Below are positions 42,507-57,500 of a DNA stretch of 64,000 bases, one piece after another; positions within the stretch are counted from its first letter, which is position 1; each line of letters opens with the position of its first letter. The notes beneath the pieces are model-generated. The model did no database searches and was not told the DNA's origin. It was given only the letters and a program-made list of their open reading frames with translations. The DNA comes from Asterias amurensis (taxonomy: Eukaryota; Echinodermata; Asteroidea; Forcipulatida; Asteriidae): positions 560,501-624,500 of the forward strand of contig NC_092661.1 of the NCBI RefSeq assembly GCF_032118995.1, in the 5' to 3' direction. Position numbers and translations under genes: made by a program.

Positions 42507-45500
42507 ATGACGAATTTGACGCAGGTGGAGCTTACTGAGAAGGAAAAGTTGGACGAGGAACGAGGCGGTGTTTTTGTGAGTTTCTCGGCCGTGTTATTCA
42601 CTGGTTTGACGGTAGTGATTGTCATTGTAGCGACAGGGCTTCTCGTTGGATTTTTACCGGAAAAACATTGTGACGAGATAAGGTATTTAATTATTTCGGT
42701 TTGTTCTAGTCTGAGTTGCTGCTGTTTTTGTTTTGTTTTAACAATAATTGTTTAAAAACTTTAACAATATGTTGTGGTCACGTCAGTATTCCGGAGATCG
42801 TTGTAGAAATCTTACGTTTACAAACATGTACATACGAAAAATGATAAATGTGTCATTAAATCACAGCACAAGAATAAGTAAATAAATAAACATTGTTTAA
42901 ATATAAGAACATTTTTAAAGGGTGGGAATTGAACCAACGCCCAACAAAATGCTGGGCAGTGAAGTTATGTCATGTGAATGTTCAGTATCGGTCTTAGTAA
43001 TTCCCTGACTCCAAAATAAATGTAAGTTAAAAACAAAGTTGTTTTAAAAGACCTTGAGCACAAAGTTGAACATAAAACAAATAATAATGAGATACAGATC
43101 GAGGCCAAGGGAGATGTTCAATAGCACGGGCTGTAGCTTATAACAATATATATTCATCAAAAGGCGGTACATGAAGAGATCTAAGCAAACAGTATAATTA
43201 TTTGACATGGTAAATGCAAACAGCAAACTGCACCAAACTTGGGACTCAACTGCATGTATTAAGTATTCTTATAATTAATCATAATGGATGATACAGCTTT
43301 CCAATAACAGCAGAAATAACCCAATTACCAATCCATAATTAAAAAACTATGTTTTCAATATTTGACTCATAATGGTAATGTAGCAGAAAATGCCTATGAG
43401 CTGAAAGTGAACTATGCCATTTTAACGCGCAGGATTTTGTGACAATTGTTTTTAAAACATGATGTTTATATCTTCATTTTAAACTATCTTGTCATGTTTT
43501 GAATAAAACATGCGCTCCTTAAATTAGCACTTCTTTCTTTTGTCGATCAAGCACAATCAATTATTATTTGTTATCAAAACGTGTTTAGAACTAAATGGAG
43601 AAAGACCTATTTTGACAAAATGTTACGACAATTTACGTAATCAGCAACGATGACAGAATAATTGTTAAAAGGAAAACAAAATGTGGCACTTTATAGACTA
43701 ACTGATCATTGTTTAAATATTTGCACGAACTTTTGTAGAAAAACTACGTTCTCGGATGCAATGAAGAAAAAATACTTAAACCAAGGTTTATAAACATGAG
43801 TCAGTGCTGTAGTGTGACAAAACCCACGACCAATCAGTCCAAAATAAGGATGTAACCATCAACTAACAATTTAATTTCATTCCCACAACCAATTCATCAG
43901 CCCAACAGCCTTGCCAACGGAACCAACCACCACCAAAGATCCAAACACCATTTGGGACTCCCCAAGACTTCCGGAGACACTTCGACCTCTTCATTATAAC
44001 TTAAAGATGACACCCGACCTGGAAAACTTCACATTCGACGGTCAGATATCTGTGACATTCCTCTGCGAAAAAGCAACTGATTTACTTGTCCTTAACAGCA
44101 ACAACTTAGAGATTCAGAAAGAGACTGCGAGTATTAATGGTTTTTTTGGTGGCAGAAGTGGGATAGCAAGCATCTTACGTCTTACCGTGGACCCAACAAA
44201 CCAATACCTGAACGTCCTGTTTGATGATAACCTTGTGGAGAACACACAGTATGAATTCTCCATCGGTTTTCGAGGGGTTTTAAATGACAACATCAAGGGA
44301 TTTTATAGAAGTTCCTACAAACATCCTGATGGTGGCACAAGGTAAAAACATTTAATCACAATATCTAATAATTTATAATAGAACCACCACTAATCGTGGG
44401 TAACTTAACAATTCCTACCTTCAGCTCCCCTGAGTTATTTTCACTAAAAATAATTGTTCTCCTTGAAGCCCCATACCAAGAGTGGCTTTTAGCCTTGTTT
44501 GGAGTGGCTTTGCATACAAAAACAAAATTGTCAAAGGCAAAGCCAACCTGTTTCCAGTCATCAAAATTGGATGTGATTTCATGAGAAGTAAACATAACCT
44601 AGCTTGGCGTTTAAATACATGCTGTAACAGCCCCTCAAATAACACTATGCTGCAATGAAGTGTAATACTCACTGATTAATATAACCTTAACACTGAGTTA
44701 GTCTTTGCTCCAGCCAATTAACCTGCGTGCCCTTGGAGTTAACTTTAGAGTCAAAGGTCAACATATTCACATGAAGCTCAGAGGTGATCTTAGATTGCGT
44801 TTAGACTGCTTAGGGAATCACTGACATGATTTTTCTTAACGCCGCAGGTGGTTGGCTGTGACGTTTTTCTCTCCTACTAATGCACGAATGGCATTCCCGT
44901 GTTTTGATGATCCTGGCCTTAAAGGTAAGGTTGGTCATGCCGTGATAAGCTCTGTTTCGCCCCGAGCTGGTTGTGGCTATTGCCCCCCACCCCAACTCAG
45001 AGTCGCCCATGATAAAACAAACAAAAACAACATTTAGTTTTGCGCTATTCCAGAGGTTGCAAAGAGCTACAAGTACAAAGCTTTATGTAGTGGCCCTACC
45101 CTTATTTAGATTCAAGCAGTTGGCTGGAAATACTGCTTCACAAGTTATGCTTAGTGCATTTGAGCGGGTTACTAGTCCCATGTGAAATTGATTTGAGGTG
45201 GTATCTATATTCTGGTAATCAGGTTTGAGGTCAGCTAGTTATTCTGTGGTCTTGGACTTTAGAAAGATTGCTCCTTGTTCAGGTCAAAGTAAATGCTTCC
45301 TGTATGGCCCTTGCCTAGGTGTGTCTCTTATGGGTTGACTAACATAACATTACTTTAATGTTTCTGTGTTTTGTGAACATCGTGGAAAATGAATTGAATT
45401 GAACCTAACTAAACATAACACTTTATGCAGTTTCGAATTGAAAACTGTTTAGCTAAACACATTGTGTGCTCTTACAAAAACAATGTTTCGTTTAGTGTTA

Positions 45501-48500
45501 CGATAAACGGACAATTCATATTAATTTATGAATTATAATAATTGTGATTTAAAGTAACATAAATGATTTTGAACTTTTCCTTTAAGCAAACTTCACGCTG
45601 ACCATCGTTCACGCCGAAGAATACACAGCCCTGGGAAATATGCCGGCAGAGAGCGCCATCAACGGCCCAGATGGACTAGTTACTACTCAATTCGCTACGT
45701 CACCAAAGATCTCCACATACTTAGTGTGCTTTGCTGTGTTGGATTTCCCTTTCATTGAGATGACGTCAAAAAATAACATTACAGTAAGAAAGAGATATTT
45801 GTTTCTTCATTAAAGTAAGAATGGGAGATTTTATTTTTCATTTGAAACAATTTTCGTCTTTCATAGCCATTTTAAAATTTCGCTATTAAACGAGCAACAC
45901 ATTCTTTCAAAGAGAGCATCAGAGAGAGGGGTCACACCTTAAACCATCGGGGAAAAAAGGAAAAGAAAAGAAAAAACTTTCGGGGGCCTCTTGTCAACAA
46001 AATACTTTCACGGAAGATAATATTATTTTGTTAAATATCAAAATTCTGTTCCAGCAAGATACAAAGTTGTATTACTAGAATACATAAGGTCGACTTTGTA
46101 CAACACCCTTAAGAAAGGCTGAAATGATAAAGTAAGCGTTTTCGAGATTTTATAATGTGTGTTTCCCTTGTATATATTACTTAGTTTTTCTTGTAAGTTT
46201 AATTTCAAAAGTTCAATTATGTACGAACAAAAATATGATTTAGCATGTCAATCAAGTCGTGATCAGAATTACAGTTGGTGTTATAGATGGGTTTAGCTTT
46301 AAAAATTGTATTTGCCATTTGATAAAAAGTGTGCGCAGAGCTACGAGACAAAAATCCGAAAATCTCTGTGACAGAAGCTTAACAATTCCCTGTTTTCTGA
46401 TAATTTATTCTTCTTCTGATAGATACGAGGTTGGGCAAGGCCAGATGCGATGGACTCCCTAGAATTTGGATTAAACATGACAGCGGAGACTTTAGATTTC
46501 TACATCCAGCACATTGGAGTTGGGTTTCCACTGCCGAAGATAGGTATATATTGATATTATATCTTGTATTCTGTATCCATACTTAGCTATTATATTCATC
46601 TAATAATCTTATGTGGTTAAGATTTATAGGCGTTTTACATGTGGTATTTTCTAGGGCAAATGGCCATTATAAAAACACGAAATTTACCGATTATGATTTC
46701 TTTCCATAGTCTTTGCAAAGCTTAGTATAAATCGTCTATTACTATTTTCTGGTAATGAAACAAGAATTAATCACTGTAAAATTTGCGGACAGCAGCCGGG
46801 TGTGACGTCATCACAAGAGGTATACGCCCGGACAAAACTACCCACCCCCAAGAATATCTGATTCGCGAAAGCTCTATTTGTGTTTGTTGGTTTTTTCTGT
46901 ACGTTTCAACTTGTCGGGTTTAACTCATTAAGCCAAGTTTTGTTTTATGGAGACTTAAAACAGTGAGATTTCAGGCATTAATAAGGAACCAATACTTATC
47001 TTGTTTCAGATGTTGTAGCGGTTCCAAACTTTGAGGCAAATGCAATGGAGAACTGGGGTTTAATCACGTACAGGGAAACCGCTTTACTTAATAAGGAAGA
47101 TTCTACATCAGAAAGTAGACGCGAGAGTCAAGGCTTCACCATTGCGCATGAGATGGGACACCAGGTTAGTCAGTTATGAATATTCATCTATTATGCAAAT
47201 CGATTGACTATCAGTATCAGTTACCATTATCAAGGATTCACCATTGCGCACGATATGGGACACCAGGTTAGTCAGTTATGAATATTCATCTACTATGCAA
47301 ATCGATTGACTATCAGTATCAGTTACCATTATCAAGGATTCACCATTGCGCACGATATGGGACACCAGGTTAGTCAGTTATGAATATTCATCTATTATGC
47401 AAATCGATTGAGTATCAGTTTACCATTATCAAGGATTGACCATTGCGCATGAGATGGGACACCAGGTTAGTCAGCTATGAATATTCATTTATTATGCAAA
47501 GCGATATCACTGTCAAGGTTTCAACTTTGCGCATAAGATAGGACACCAGGTTAGTCAGCTATGAATATTCATGTTTAATATGTCAATAGTTATTTACTGC
47601 CAGTCTTTATTATTAGTTATTAATAGCATTTGAGAAAGTCTTTTCTGAGGTCGTCAAACCGCGGGGCCAGTTAACGAGTTTGGTATAATTCAACTCATGC
47701 AATCTTTAAAAGTAAAGCATAAAGGGTAGAACTTTTCACTCCACAAAGACATTGAAGTCGATTATTCAACATAAATTGGAAAAAAATTAGAAAATAATTG
47801 GTTTGCAAATCAATGGTAGAAGCTGTTGAGATGCAAATTGAACCTACAATTGAATAATGAAATTCTTTTTGCTTGAATATCAGCCCCGATTCAAAATCTT
47901 CTGAATATATTTTTAATTCATGAGGAATTTGTAGTTATAACAAACTTCCCTCTTACTCAAATGAAACGAACGTTGTAATTGTTAAAGGGGTGCGATCTTT
48001 GAGCTATTACTTCCAATAAGCTTTGCACTCTCTTGTTTTCTCTCGTTTTCTTCGATCTTTCTTCTTCTTTGCGTTTCGAACTCTCTTTCGATGTATACTC
48101 CGAGCAGCAAACTTTTCACTCCAATCCATCTCTTGAGTTGCCCGCATGGTGGCGCTCTTAGAGAATTCCGTGATCAGTTTAGCGCTAGTTCTTCGTCTTT
48201 TCAGATCTTCAGCGTACTGCATTTCTTCGTAGACCTGGAATCTTTTTTTCTTCTTTTGCCCGATTATTTCCAATCGTCGAACTTCTGCAAGCTGTGCATC
48301 AAAATAAAATATGGTTATTTTGTTTTCTATGTGATGTCAATCATGAGCATTGTTCCTTTTGCCCTCGGTTTGATTCCTTCAAATACAAAGAGTTAGGATA
48401 GTTCTTACTCAATAGTCCTAGGAGATGTTGAAAACTTAAGGCTAGTCCTAAGTTAGGACGAGGTGCTTGGAGATAAGACTAGTCTTAACTCCTTGTGAAA

Positions 48501-51500
48501 TCCACCCACGTATGTGTAACCCATTACATCTTCCCACTTCGCTCTATCGTACATGTAATTCGATCTAGTACCAACGATTTGATATAGTACCTTTTGCGCA
48601 TACGATAAACAAGCTTTTTATGCAGACTCGGTTGTTTAAAGGCAGTGGACACTATTGATAATTACTCAAAATAATTATTAGCATAAAACCCACTTGGTAA
48701 CGAGTAATGAGGAGAGGTTGATAATATAAAGCATTGTGAGAAACAGCTCCCTCTGAAGTGGAGTAGTTTTCGAGAAAGAAGTAATTTCAACAAACTTGAT
48801 TTCAAGACCTCAAATTTTCACAAGTTTGTTTCAATATTTTATGCATATGTTGAGATATTACAATTACCAATAGTGTCCATTGTTTTTAAAGGAAGGTAAA
48901 TGATACAATTTTCATCAAATTAAGCTTAGCTCATCAAGTTGGACTATTTTCTGTGGACTTGTGATATGCTCCTCAATCAATACTTACATCTTTCCGTTCC
49001 TTTGCTCTCAACATCTTATCATCAGTCTTAGCTCTACCAAGAGTACACATGCTACTCAGTGTAGGAATCAGGGGACAAATCTCACGATTCTGGCTTGGGA
49101 AAATATATGAAACGCCCCCAATAGTAATCCTAGGTTCAAAAAGGATCCCTGAAAATTGACATCAAAGAAGAAATGTTTAAAGGATACATTTTGATAATAT
49201 TGGTCATCATGATACAACGACTCAAGGCACTCAAATAAAACTTACTCAAGTTGGTAGTAAATTTTGAATTAAAAAAGGCTGGTGCCTTGTTTGATTCAAA
49301 GAGTATTATGTATGTAAAGAAGGTGTGATCAGGACCCAAATTCTTAGAGCTGCTTAGCAACTGATTTTGTGCCTAATGTGCGATTTCCATCTCACAATGC
49401 TGCTGACCATAAGCACGCGAAAAGGCTTCCGGTGCTTACCGCACGAAAATAAATGACGTCACAATGCAAAGCCATGGTAAACGAGCAATATGGCTGCCTA
49501 ATAATTTGTTTACTAACCATTCCTGTGATGATACGCTTACACCAATAGCAAATCATACACATAATAAAGACATAAATGGATTACCTGCTTCGTGTAGCTC
49601 GCCAAGTATTTCTGCTGTATCTCGCTTATTCTTTCTGAACACGTCACGTGATTGTTTTAAAGGTGGCAACTCACGTGACTTTATCTTCTCCAACGTCACA
49701 GATTCAGCTGATCGTGTTTGTGACGGTGGACTATCCAAACATTTGAATATAATTCTATCTGTGAAACAAATATTATAAAATATTTCTTAGTCTACAATTC
49801 CAAACCAATCAGTGTATAAATCTAATTATTAGAAGTAAAAATAATGTTTAGGCACTGGACACCTGTGGTAATTGTCAAAGACAAGTATTATCTACTCGGT
49901 GTATCCCAACATTTGTATTTAATTAATAACATGTGAAAGTTTCGGCTGAATTGGTCGTCCACCAAGTTGCAATAGAATAATTTAAATAATAAAGGGCTTC
50001 AGGTCTGTTATTATTTTTGAGTGAGAAATTACCTCTTTCTCTAAAACTACATTACTTCAGAGGGAGTCGTTGCTCACATTGTTTTACACAATCAACAGCT
50101 CCCCACTGCTCGTTGCCAAGTAAGTTTTTATGCTATAATTATTTTGAGTATTACCAATAGTGTCCAATTTGTCTTTAAATTTGTCAAATTCCTTTGATTG
50201 TGTTGAGAAATTTTGATAATTTTACCATCAAAACCTTCACACAACATTTTTTTGTTCCTGTCGAAATAGTTGATTAAAGATTTAGAGTTGGGGTAATTAT
50301 ATACCTGTAGATGATGTTGATATCTTGCCACCAGTGACACTCATGCTTCTGGTACTCTCATCTACACGTTCATTATCACTGTCATCACTAGTCTTCTCTC
50401 CAGTCTCATCTTTGTCTTGATTATTGTTGTTGTTATTGACTAACGTCTTGGCAATGGAACGCTGTTCTTTAGCTCCATGTTTCTTGGGTTGAGTCGTTGC
50501 GTCATTTAGAGCAGACTGGTCGATTGTTACAGATACAGCATTCTTTGAGATTTCAGTTTTCTCTGACGACACGTGATTGGTTAGAATAGCTGAAAGAGGT
50601 TCGAGCACGTGAGTGATTGCGTCATTAGACTGTGATGTTGTGACGTCATCAAATATCTTGCTGCCGCAAGCTGGTGCCGCCTTCAAAACAAAACACACAA
50701 GTTCTATGTCATTCCATAATGTGAACTAAATTTATCTATATAAAAAGCCAGTCTAGCTTCTTATCCAAACTAATTGATTACCAGACACAACTACAATGGG
50801 TTGTTTTTACATTTTTTACAAAAAGTGTTCCGTAAGTTAGTTTCCCATTATCGTCAAATCAAATATTTGTGTCACCATGGTGTTATTTCATGTCAATCTT
50901 ACAAAGCGAAACAATACAAAAAAAACCTAAAACATGGAAAAGTAAACCGAGAGAAAAAAAACCCAACCATTATGATGTAGAAAAGTTAAAGTTTAAATCC
51001 AAGGAAATATTAACAGTTGAAATCACTATTAGTTTATGATATAACGCAGGAGTGTGGAACTGTGGACTAATGGTAAACTATACCGTTTAATGATCTTGAT
51101 GTTGCAACTATTTTTAATATTTGGCTACTACATACCTGACTCTTCTGGTTCTTTTTGCTGGTTATTCTTCCCAGACGTCCTGCACGAGTTGTGTTCGGAT
51201 TTACCTTCATGTTGTTTTTGTTTTTATTCAATGAAACCGGTCATTGAGGTGACCACGTCCATTTGCTTCGTGAATGTCAGTGTGATGAAACGTCGTCTGT
51301 TTTTGCTGCTCAACCCACAACATGATCCACATCGCCATGGTGTTAAGCACATACACACAATTTTGGTGCGTTAACATTTCTCTTTATGACGCGACGAAGG
51401 AGTTGTGGTAGCGCTGCGCAACAGTATTTTACGCGTGCGTACACTGACCAACACGTCACAATCAAAATCCGTGATGAAACGCGCAGCGCAGTTCAAGGGT

Positions 51501-54500
51501 TCACGTCGTCGCCCATACGCGCACGCTCTTTAGTTTTCCACCATGCGTGCAGTTGGAATTTGCTTTTGTTTTAGGTAGGCCCACTTCTAACTAGTTTATT
51601 TTAACAGCAAACAGAAAGTAACAAATAAAAATGAATCTTCAGAAGTCAGATAACACAATGTTTTGCCTGCACCAATGTAGAACATCTTACTATATTTTCT
51701 ATTAGTATTACTTGTCATCCCCAAATTATTTTATTCTTAACCTAAGATGGAATTTTCTACGCTGAATATGTTATTGTTGTGGCCATTTTCCAAAATGGCC
51801 GCCAGTGCGGTCATGTGACTCTTTCAAGGTGGCTTTCAATTTTAAAACAAAGTCATGGTTCACTCTTCATGGTTCACTCTGTCCACTTTCCATACTTGTC
51901 CGTCATACACAATAATGTGTTCTGCAAATGCACATATTGATCCTTACTAATAATACAACATGATCGCATTATTATCTTTGATTAACCATTGATGATTCAT
52001 CTTTCTCTCGTTGTAGTATTTTGGTAACTTGGTAACTCAGGAATGGTGGGAGTATATGATCTTAAAGGAAGGAGGAGCATCTTATCTTGGGCTAACGAGT
52101 CTTCAAGTTGTTCAACCTACTTGGGAATACGTAAGACATTCATTGACTAACATATCATAGTCTCAGTTTATGGTAGTGTTTCATCTATATCAGGCAAGCG
52201 ATATCCGCTGAATGCTTTAAATTAATTCCGAAATTATGTGCTAATAAAGTTTAGCTTTAGTCTCATATCAACAAAGAAAACAGTTTTTAAATGACAGTTT
52301 GGCGGGTGTTTTGTTCTAAAAAAAAGTGTGCTCGTAGGTGTAGCTTTCTTTAAATGAAAGTTACTGCACTATAAAGAACACAAAGTGACGTGATTCATCA
52401 GATGGCAGAGTTAACTCTGATTATGTTATTATATCTTTGTCAGGACGATTTGTTTGTGATAAATGAAGTGACTCCGGCTATGGCTAGTGATGCACAGATT
52501 AATGCTAGACCAATACAGAAAGAAGTCTCGACTCCGGCTGAGATAGCCGGAGGATTCGGATCCAGCTCTTACGACAAGGTATGTACATTTATGATTTAAA
52601 AAATGGCTATGTCACACGAGACAAAATTGCAGGCAACCAGGGCCATGGCAACCGCTATGAGAAAGGGCATTCACACTTGAGTATTCAAGCTCTTGGGGGT
52701 GTTATCTAATACTGCAGAGGTTCCATATAACTTGTAAGATCCTTAGTCGGTTTTCTCTATTAGTAACCAACATACATTATTTTCTTGTAATTTGTTGCCA
52801 GTCACCAGCAGTACTGCGCATGTGTGAACACGTCATAGGAAAGCCGACATTCAAAAAAGGACTCACGGTAAGCCGTTCTATTTTCGTCACAGTCATTTTA
52901 ACATCACGTGTTTAATTTTACAACTATTTCATCAGAAGTTTCTCATTGACATCGTGGGCTATTTAGGCCAGGGTCTCATATTGGTAAAAAAAATAAAGAA
53001 GTTTGAATAAGAACAATTAAAATACAAAGGAAGGACAGAGAACAGCTGGAAACCCGAAATATTGCCCAAAAGAAACAAAGTTCCCGTCTCAAGGCTCTCC
53101 TCTCCAGTTGCTCTTCAAAGATAAATGACTTTATTAGGTTGTACTATTACTTTATGTTGTATTGCCTTAAAACACAGAAATACATGACAAGATACGCCTT
53201 TGGAACTGCAACAAACGATGATTTTTGGGAGTGCTTGCAAGAGGTAAGTCTACAAATAATGCTTCATATAATACACCATCCAAACATGAATATTTATGAA
53301 CTGATTGTCTCATTCATATAGGCAGTAAACAAAGATTGGTTGCTAGACATCAATGTGAATGACTTCATGCATTCAAGGGTACTACGTCATCATTCCAATA
53401 TGAATATTCAATATCTCATTGTTTTACTCTCACTTAGGCAGTTAACGAAGATGGGTCGCTAGATATCAATGTTAATGACTTCATGCACTCATGGGTACTT
53501 CAATCAGGATTCCCAGTTGTAAATCTCACGAGAAACTACGAGATTACAGATGAGATCTCATTCACTGCCGAACAAAGCCGATTCCTACTGAACCAGGATG
53601 AGACAGACGATGCAAAGTAAGTTTATAAACCGCGCCACCCAGAAGCCAATACATGGTTGTGTTTTATAGCTCTTGGTTGTGTTCAGTATTGCCAAATGAC
53701 CATATTACACATCTCGTCAACCGTGTCATTGCAGAACACGATCACTCAGCAATCAAAACAATGAATAAACAACAGTGATACTAATAATTATTTGTTGTTG
53801 TGTTTTTCTCTTTCATAGTACTCTTTGGATGATTCCATTAACATTTCGGACAAATCTTTCACCGACAAACACCGAACCTGTTTGGCTGAATGGTCATTCT
53901 GGTAAGTGGGGAATTGTTACTTAGCAAATATACAGGAAGAACATCTAGCGGTTTGCCTCAAAACGACATGAAAGGACAACACGGACAGTTTTTCCTTTTG
54001 GCAATAACGATCCAACCAATACCTCATATTCCAAGATTTAAAGAATATGCAAGCGATACATAAACAAGAAAATGCGACACAGAAAAGTATACAATATAAA
54101 GATGTATATTCAACCGTGGCATGCATGAAAACTGACACGAAAGTGGACAGTTTTTATTTTGGGCATTAATGATTCAACTTTGACCTCATTTAGATATGCC
54201 TAAATTACAAGATTATAATAAGAATGCAGAAACAGTCATACTTGAACAAGAGAATGCGAAAAATAATGCACCGCGCAAAAACGATTTTGAAATCCTGAAA
54301 AAACAAGTTATTATGCAAAAGTCCATCGCAATCCAAGAAATAAACAAAAAAAATGTAACTTCGCTTACCCCATATCCAAACAGTTGTGAGTCCTCACGTG
54401 ATTGCTGGGTCGAATGATGATTGGCTGTTGATGAATCCGGACCGTTTTGGTTTCTATCGAGTGAACTATGACGTCACCAACTGGGAGATTCTGAGTGGTC

Positions 54501-57500
54501 AGCTCGTAGCAAATCATTCTGTATGTATAAAAGGTTATGGTCATTAAATTAAACAAAAATAGTTATGATACACATATTATTCAACATTATCATAATAATA
54601 TAAATAGTGGCTTCTTTAAAAGCGCTCGAATTCGCCACTCAGTGACACTCAAGGCGCTACAACTTTCAACATTTTCTCGCAAGGTCTTCAGAGAAGGAGC
54701 TAGGTATGAGACCTAATCTTGTTTAGGCTAAGCACCATATGATGGTTTACAAGGTGCTGTGGTGCAATATGCTGCCAATCAAACCAGGAACACTGTGGAG
54801 AACCCCTTCTCTTTACGATAAGTGCACTGGGTTCTTTTACGTGCGTTACACAGCACACGGGACCAACGACTTCACGTCCCATCCGAAGGACGCAGCCTCA
54901 TGTTCTTAAAAGTGACTTGCAACCAGGACTCGAACCAACCATATGCTGACCAGATAAGCATATTGAATACAAGTGTTTTTCAGAAAGATATTATTTGTAT
55001 TTTTCCCCGATCACTTGCAGGTATTTTCAGTAAGCAGTCGAGCCTCCCTAATTGACGATTCTTTCTCGTTGGCCAGAGCCGGTAATCTCGGTTATTCGAT
55101 ACCATTGGGAATCACACGATACTTAGCCAAAGAGATGGACTATGTCCCATGGTCAGCAACGAGTAACGTCATGAAGTATCTTGATAAATTGCTGATTACT
55201 TCGGGAGCTTATGGTTCATTTGTGGTAAGTCGAAACTGTTTTGTGTTGTTTGTGTTTTGACGAGTAAATTTTAATAAATTTCTGTAAATTAATGTTAAGT
55301 TGTATAATGTTGTTTATGTTTAGACAATATTAAATGGAGTAGGGCTTAAACAGGGCGTATCGGGTTATATAATGATGACAACCAATTAACAGAGGGCGCT
55401 ATTTTCTTTTATTGCAGAAGTACATGAGGAGTCAGATAACACCTTTGTACAACTCACTCGGTTGGGAGGATACCGGATTGCATCTACGCATGTAAGAATT
55501 ATAGATTGTCTTTAAGTTGGTTAACCAAATCCAACATAGCAAAAGTGCAATGTTGACTGCTGTGAACGTACGTTACGTCAGCAGCTGTAGATAGAGAGCC
55601 TCGCCTGTGTGGCATCATTACAATGACTCTGTTTCATAGAGCTGCTCAGCGGCCGAATTGTGCTTATACTGTGCGATTTCCGTAACATGGCGCTGCTATA
55701 ACCGTAGCACAAGGGTGGGCATGCTAACCTTCCGGCGCTTACTTCACGAAGATGAATGACGTCACAATTATGCAAATCCCTTATGAACTTGCAAGATGGC
55801 CGCCTAATTTGTTTGCTAACATGTGAAAATATGCTTACACCTATGCAAATTTGTTAATGTGTTTAATCTTTTACCAATTTCTTTAAAAATTTAGTTGTTT
55901 ATGTGGAGGCCTATTCCATAAGCTGTCATTTATCGCACGACAATTATGTTTTGAAAAATGCTAACAATTTAAATTTTCAGAATGACACGTCGTATTGCCA
56001 TTAGCAACGCTTGCAAGTACAATCTAGTAGATTGCCAGGAGAAAGCCTTGGCCCTCTATCGGACATGGATGGCCAATGAATCTGTCAATGCGTAAGTCTA
56101 TGCACTTTGTTTTCAAATAGTTATGTTTTCGTAAAAGTTAAAGCAACTTCTATAGTTAATGGCCCTTTGTCATTGTCGTAGACATTCTCACTCGGTGTAT
56201 TCCAACACATGCATACAAATAAAAAGTCTGTGAAAATGTGACTCAATTTGTTATTGAAGTTGCAAGAGTTAAGAGAAAAAAACATCCTTGTTCCACAACT
56301 TGTTGTGCTTCCAGATGCCTAATAAAAGGCTTTAGGCCTGACGTCTTTTAAATATTTGATTGAGAAATTACCTCTTTCAAAACAAATAAGTTACTTTAGA
56401 GGGAGACGTTTCTCACTTTGCTCGTTATTATTTGAGTAATTACTAATAATGTCTGTCTATTGCCTTTTATACTGACCAATGAAGATATTAATAACCAGTG
56501 TTTGATACCTGGACTGTATTTTCTTGTCTTTAGAATTCCTGTGAACCATAAGAGGACTGTATACTGTACTGCCATATCAATGGGACGTGGTGAAGAGTTT
56601 AGCTTCGCTCTGCAACATTATCTAAAGACACCAGACCCAAATGAGCGATCAATTCTTCTGGATTCCATGCCATGTACTCGACAGACTTGGGCGCTTAGCA
56701 GGTAAATTATACTAAGCATATTGGGGCGCTTGTAGGTAAATCTATGCAGGTTTTTTGGCGCTTAGTAGGTAAATTCATTTTTGTTTTCATGCAACATCCA
56801 CAGCAAAAGCGCAAAAAAAAGATGGATACAAAATTGTTAACTTACAATAAAATACTATAAAAGAACAATAATTACATGAACACACAACAAGCTCGTAAAA
56901 TGGACGAAAAGACCTTGGCTCACTCTGGGCCAGACGTTCCCGGCTGGGCACGGGTTCCAGCAGTAAACGTCTGGTAGATAAATTTAAAACTTTAACAAGT
57001 CAGAATAAAAAATTAGGTCAGATTTGGATGCTAGTAATACTAGGTAAAGGGTATGTTCTTGGCAGGTTTGGATGCTTAGGTAAATATCTTATACTTGGCA
57101 GCCTTGGGCGCTTACGCAATTTGTAAAACAACAACATTAAAACGACAAATAATTAACAAGTTTACTTGATGATGCATACGTTATACGAAAATCGTTATTC
57201 TCAAACAAACCAACGAATATCTATCAATAACAACAATGACAAGAATGAGTTACGCAGAATAACGCTATTAAATATTTATAACTCAACCGTATGGCAGCAA
57301 AGCAGAAATGCATACAATTAATTTTATGATGGTTATTAATATTAATTTAATCTTACTGTATTACACAGTATCTTTCCGAGTTCCCTTTTCACAGACCTCG
57401 GGAAAATACTGGATGTAAAATTCTAGAATACATCGGTGTGTAAGGGTAAAACCAAAATTCATATTTCTTATCCCCGATGCAAACTTAGTCTATAATTTTG

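Noticed and set aside
44396..44672. Open frames on both strands between aminopeptidase exons 2 and 3
   Set aside because: Intronic; they do not fit the exon phases and have no similarity to M1 peptidases.
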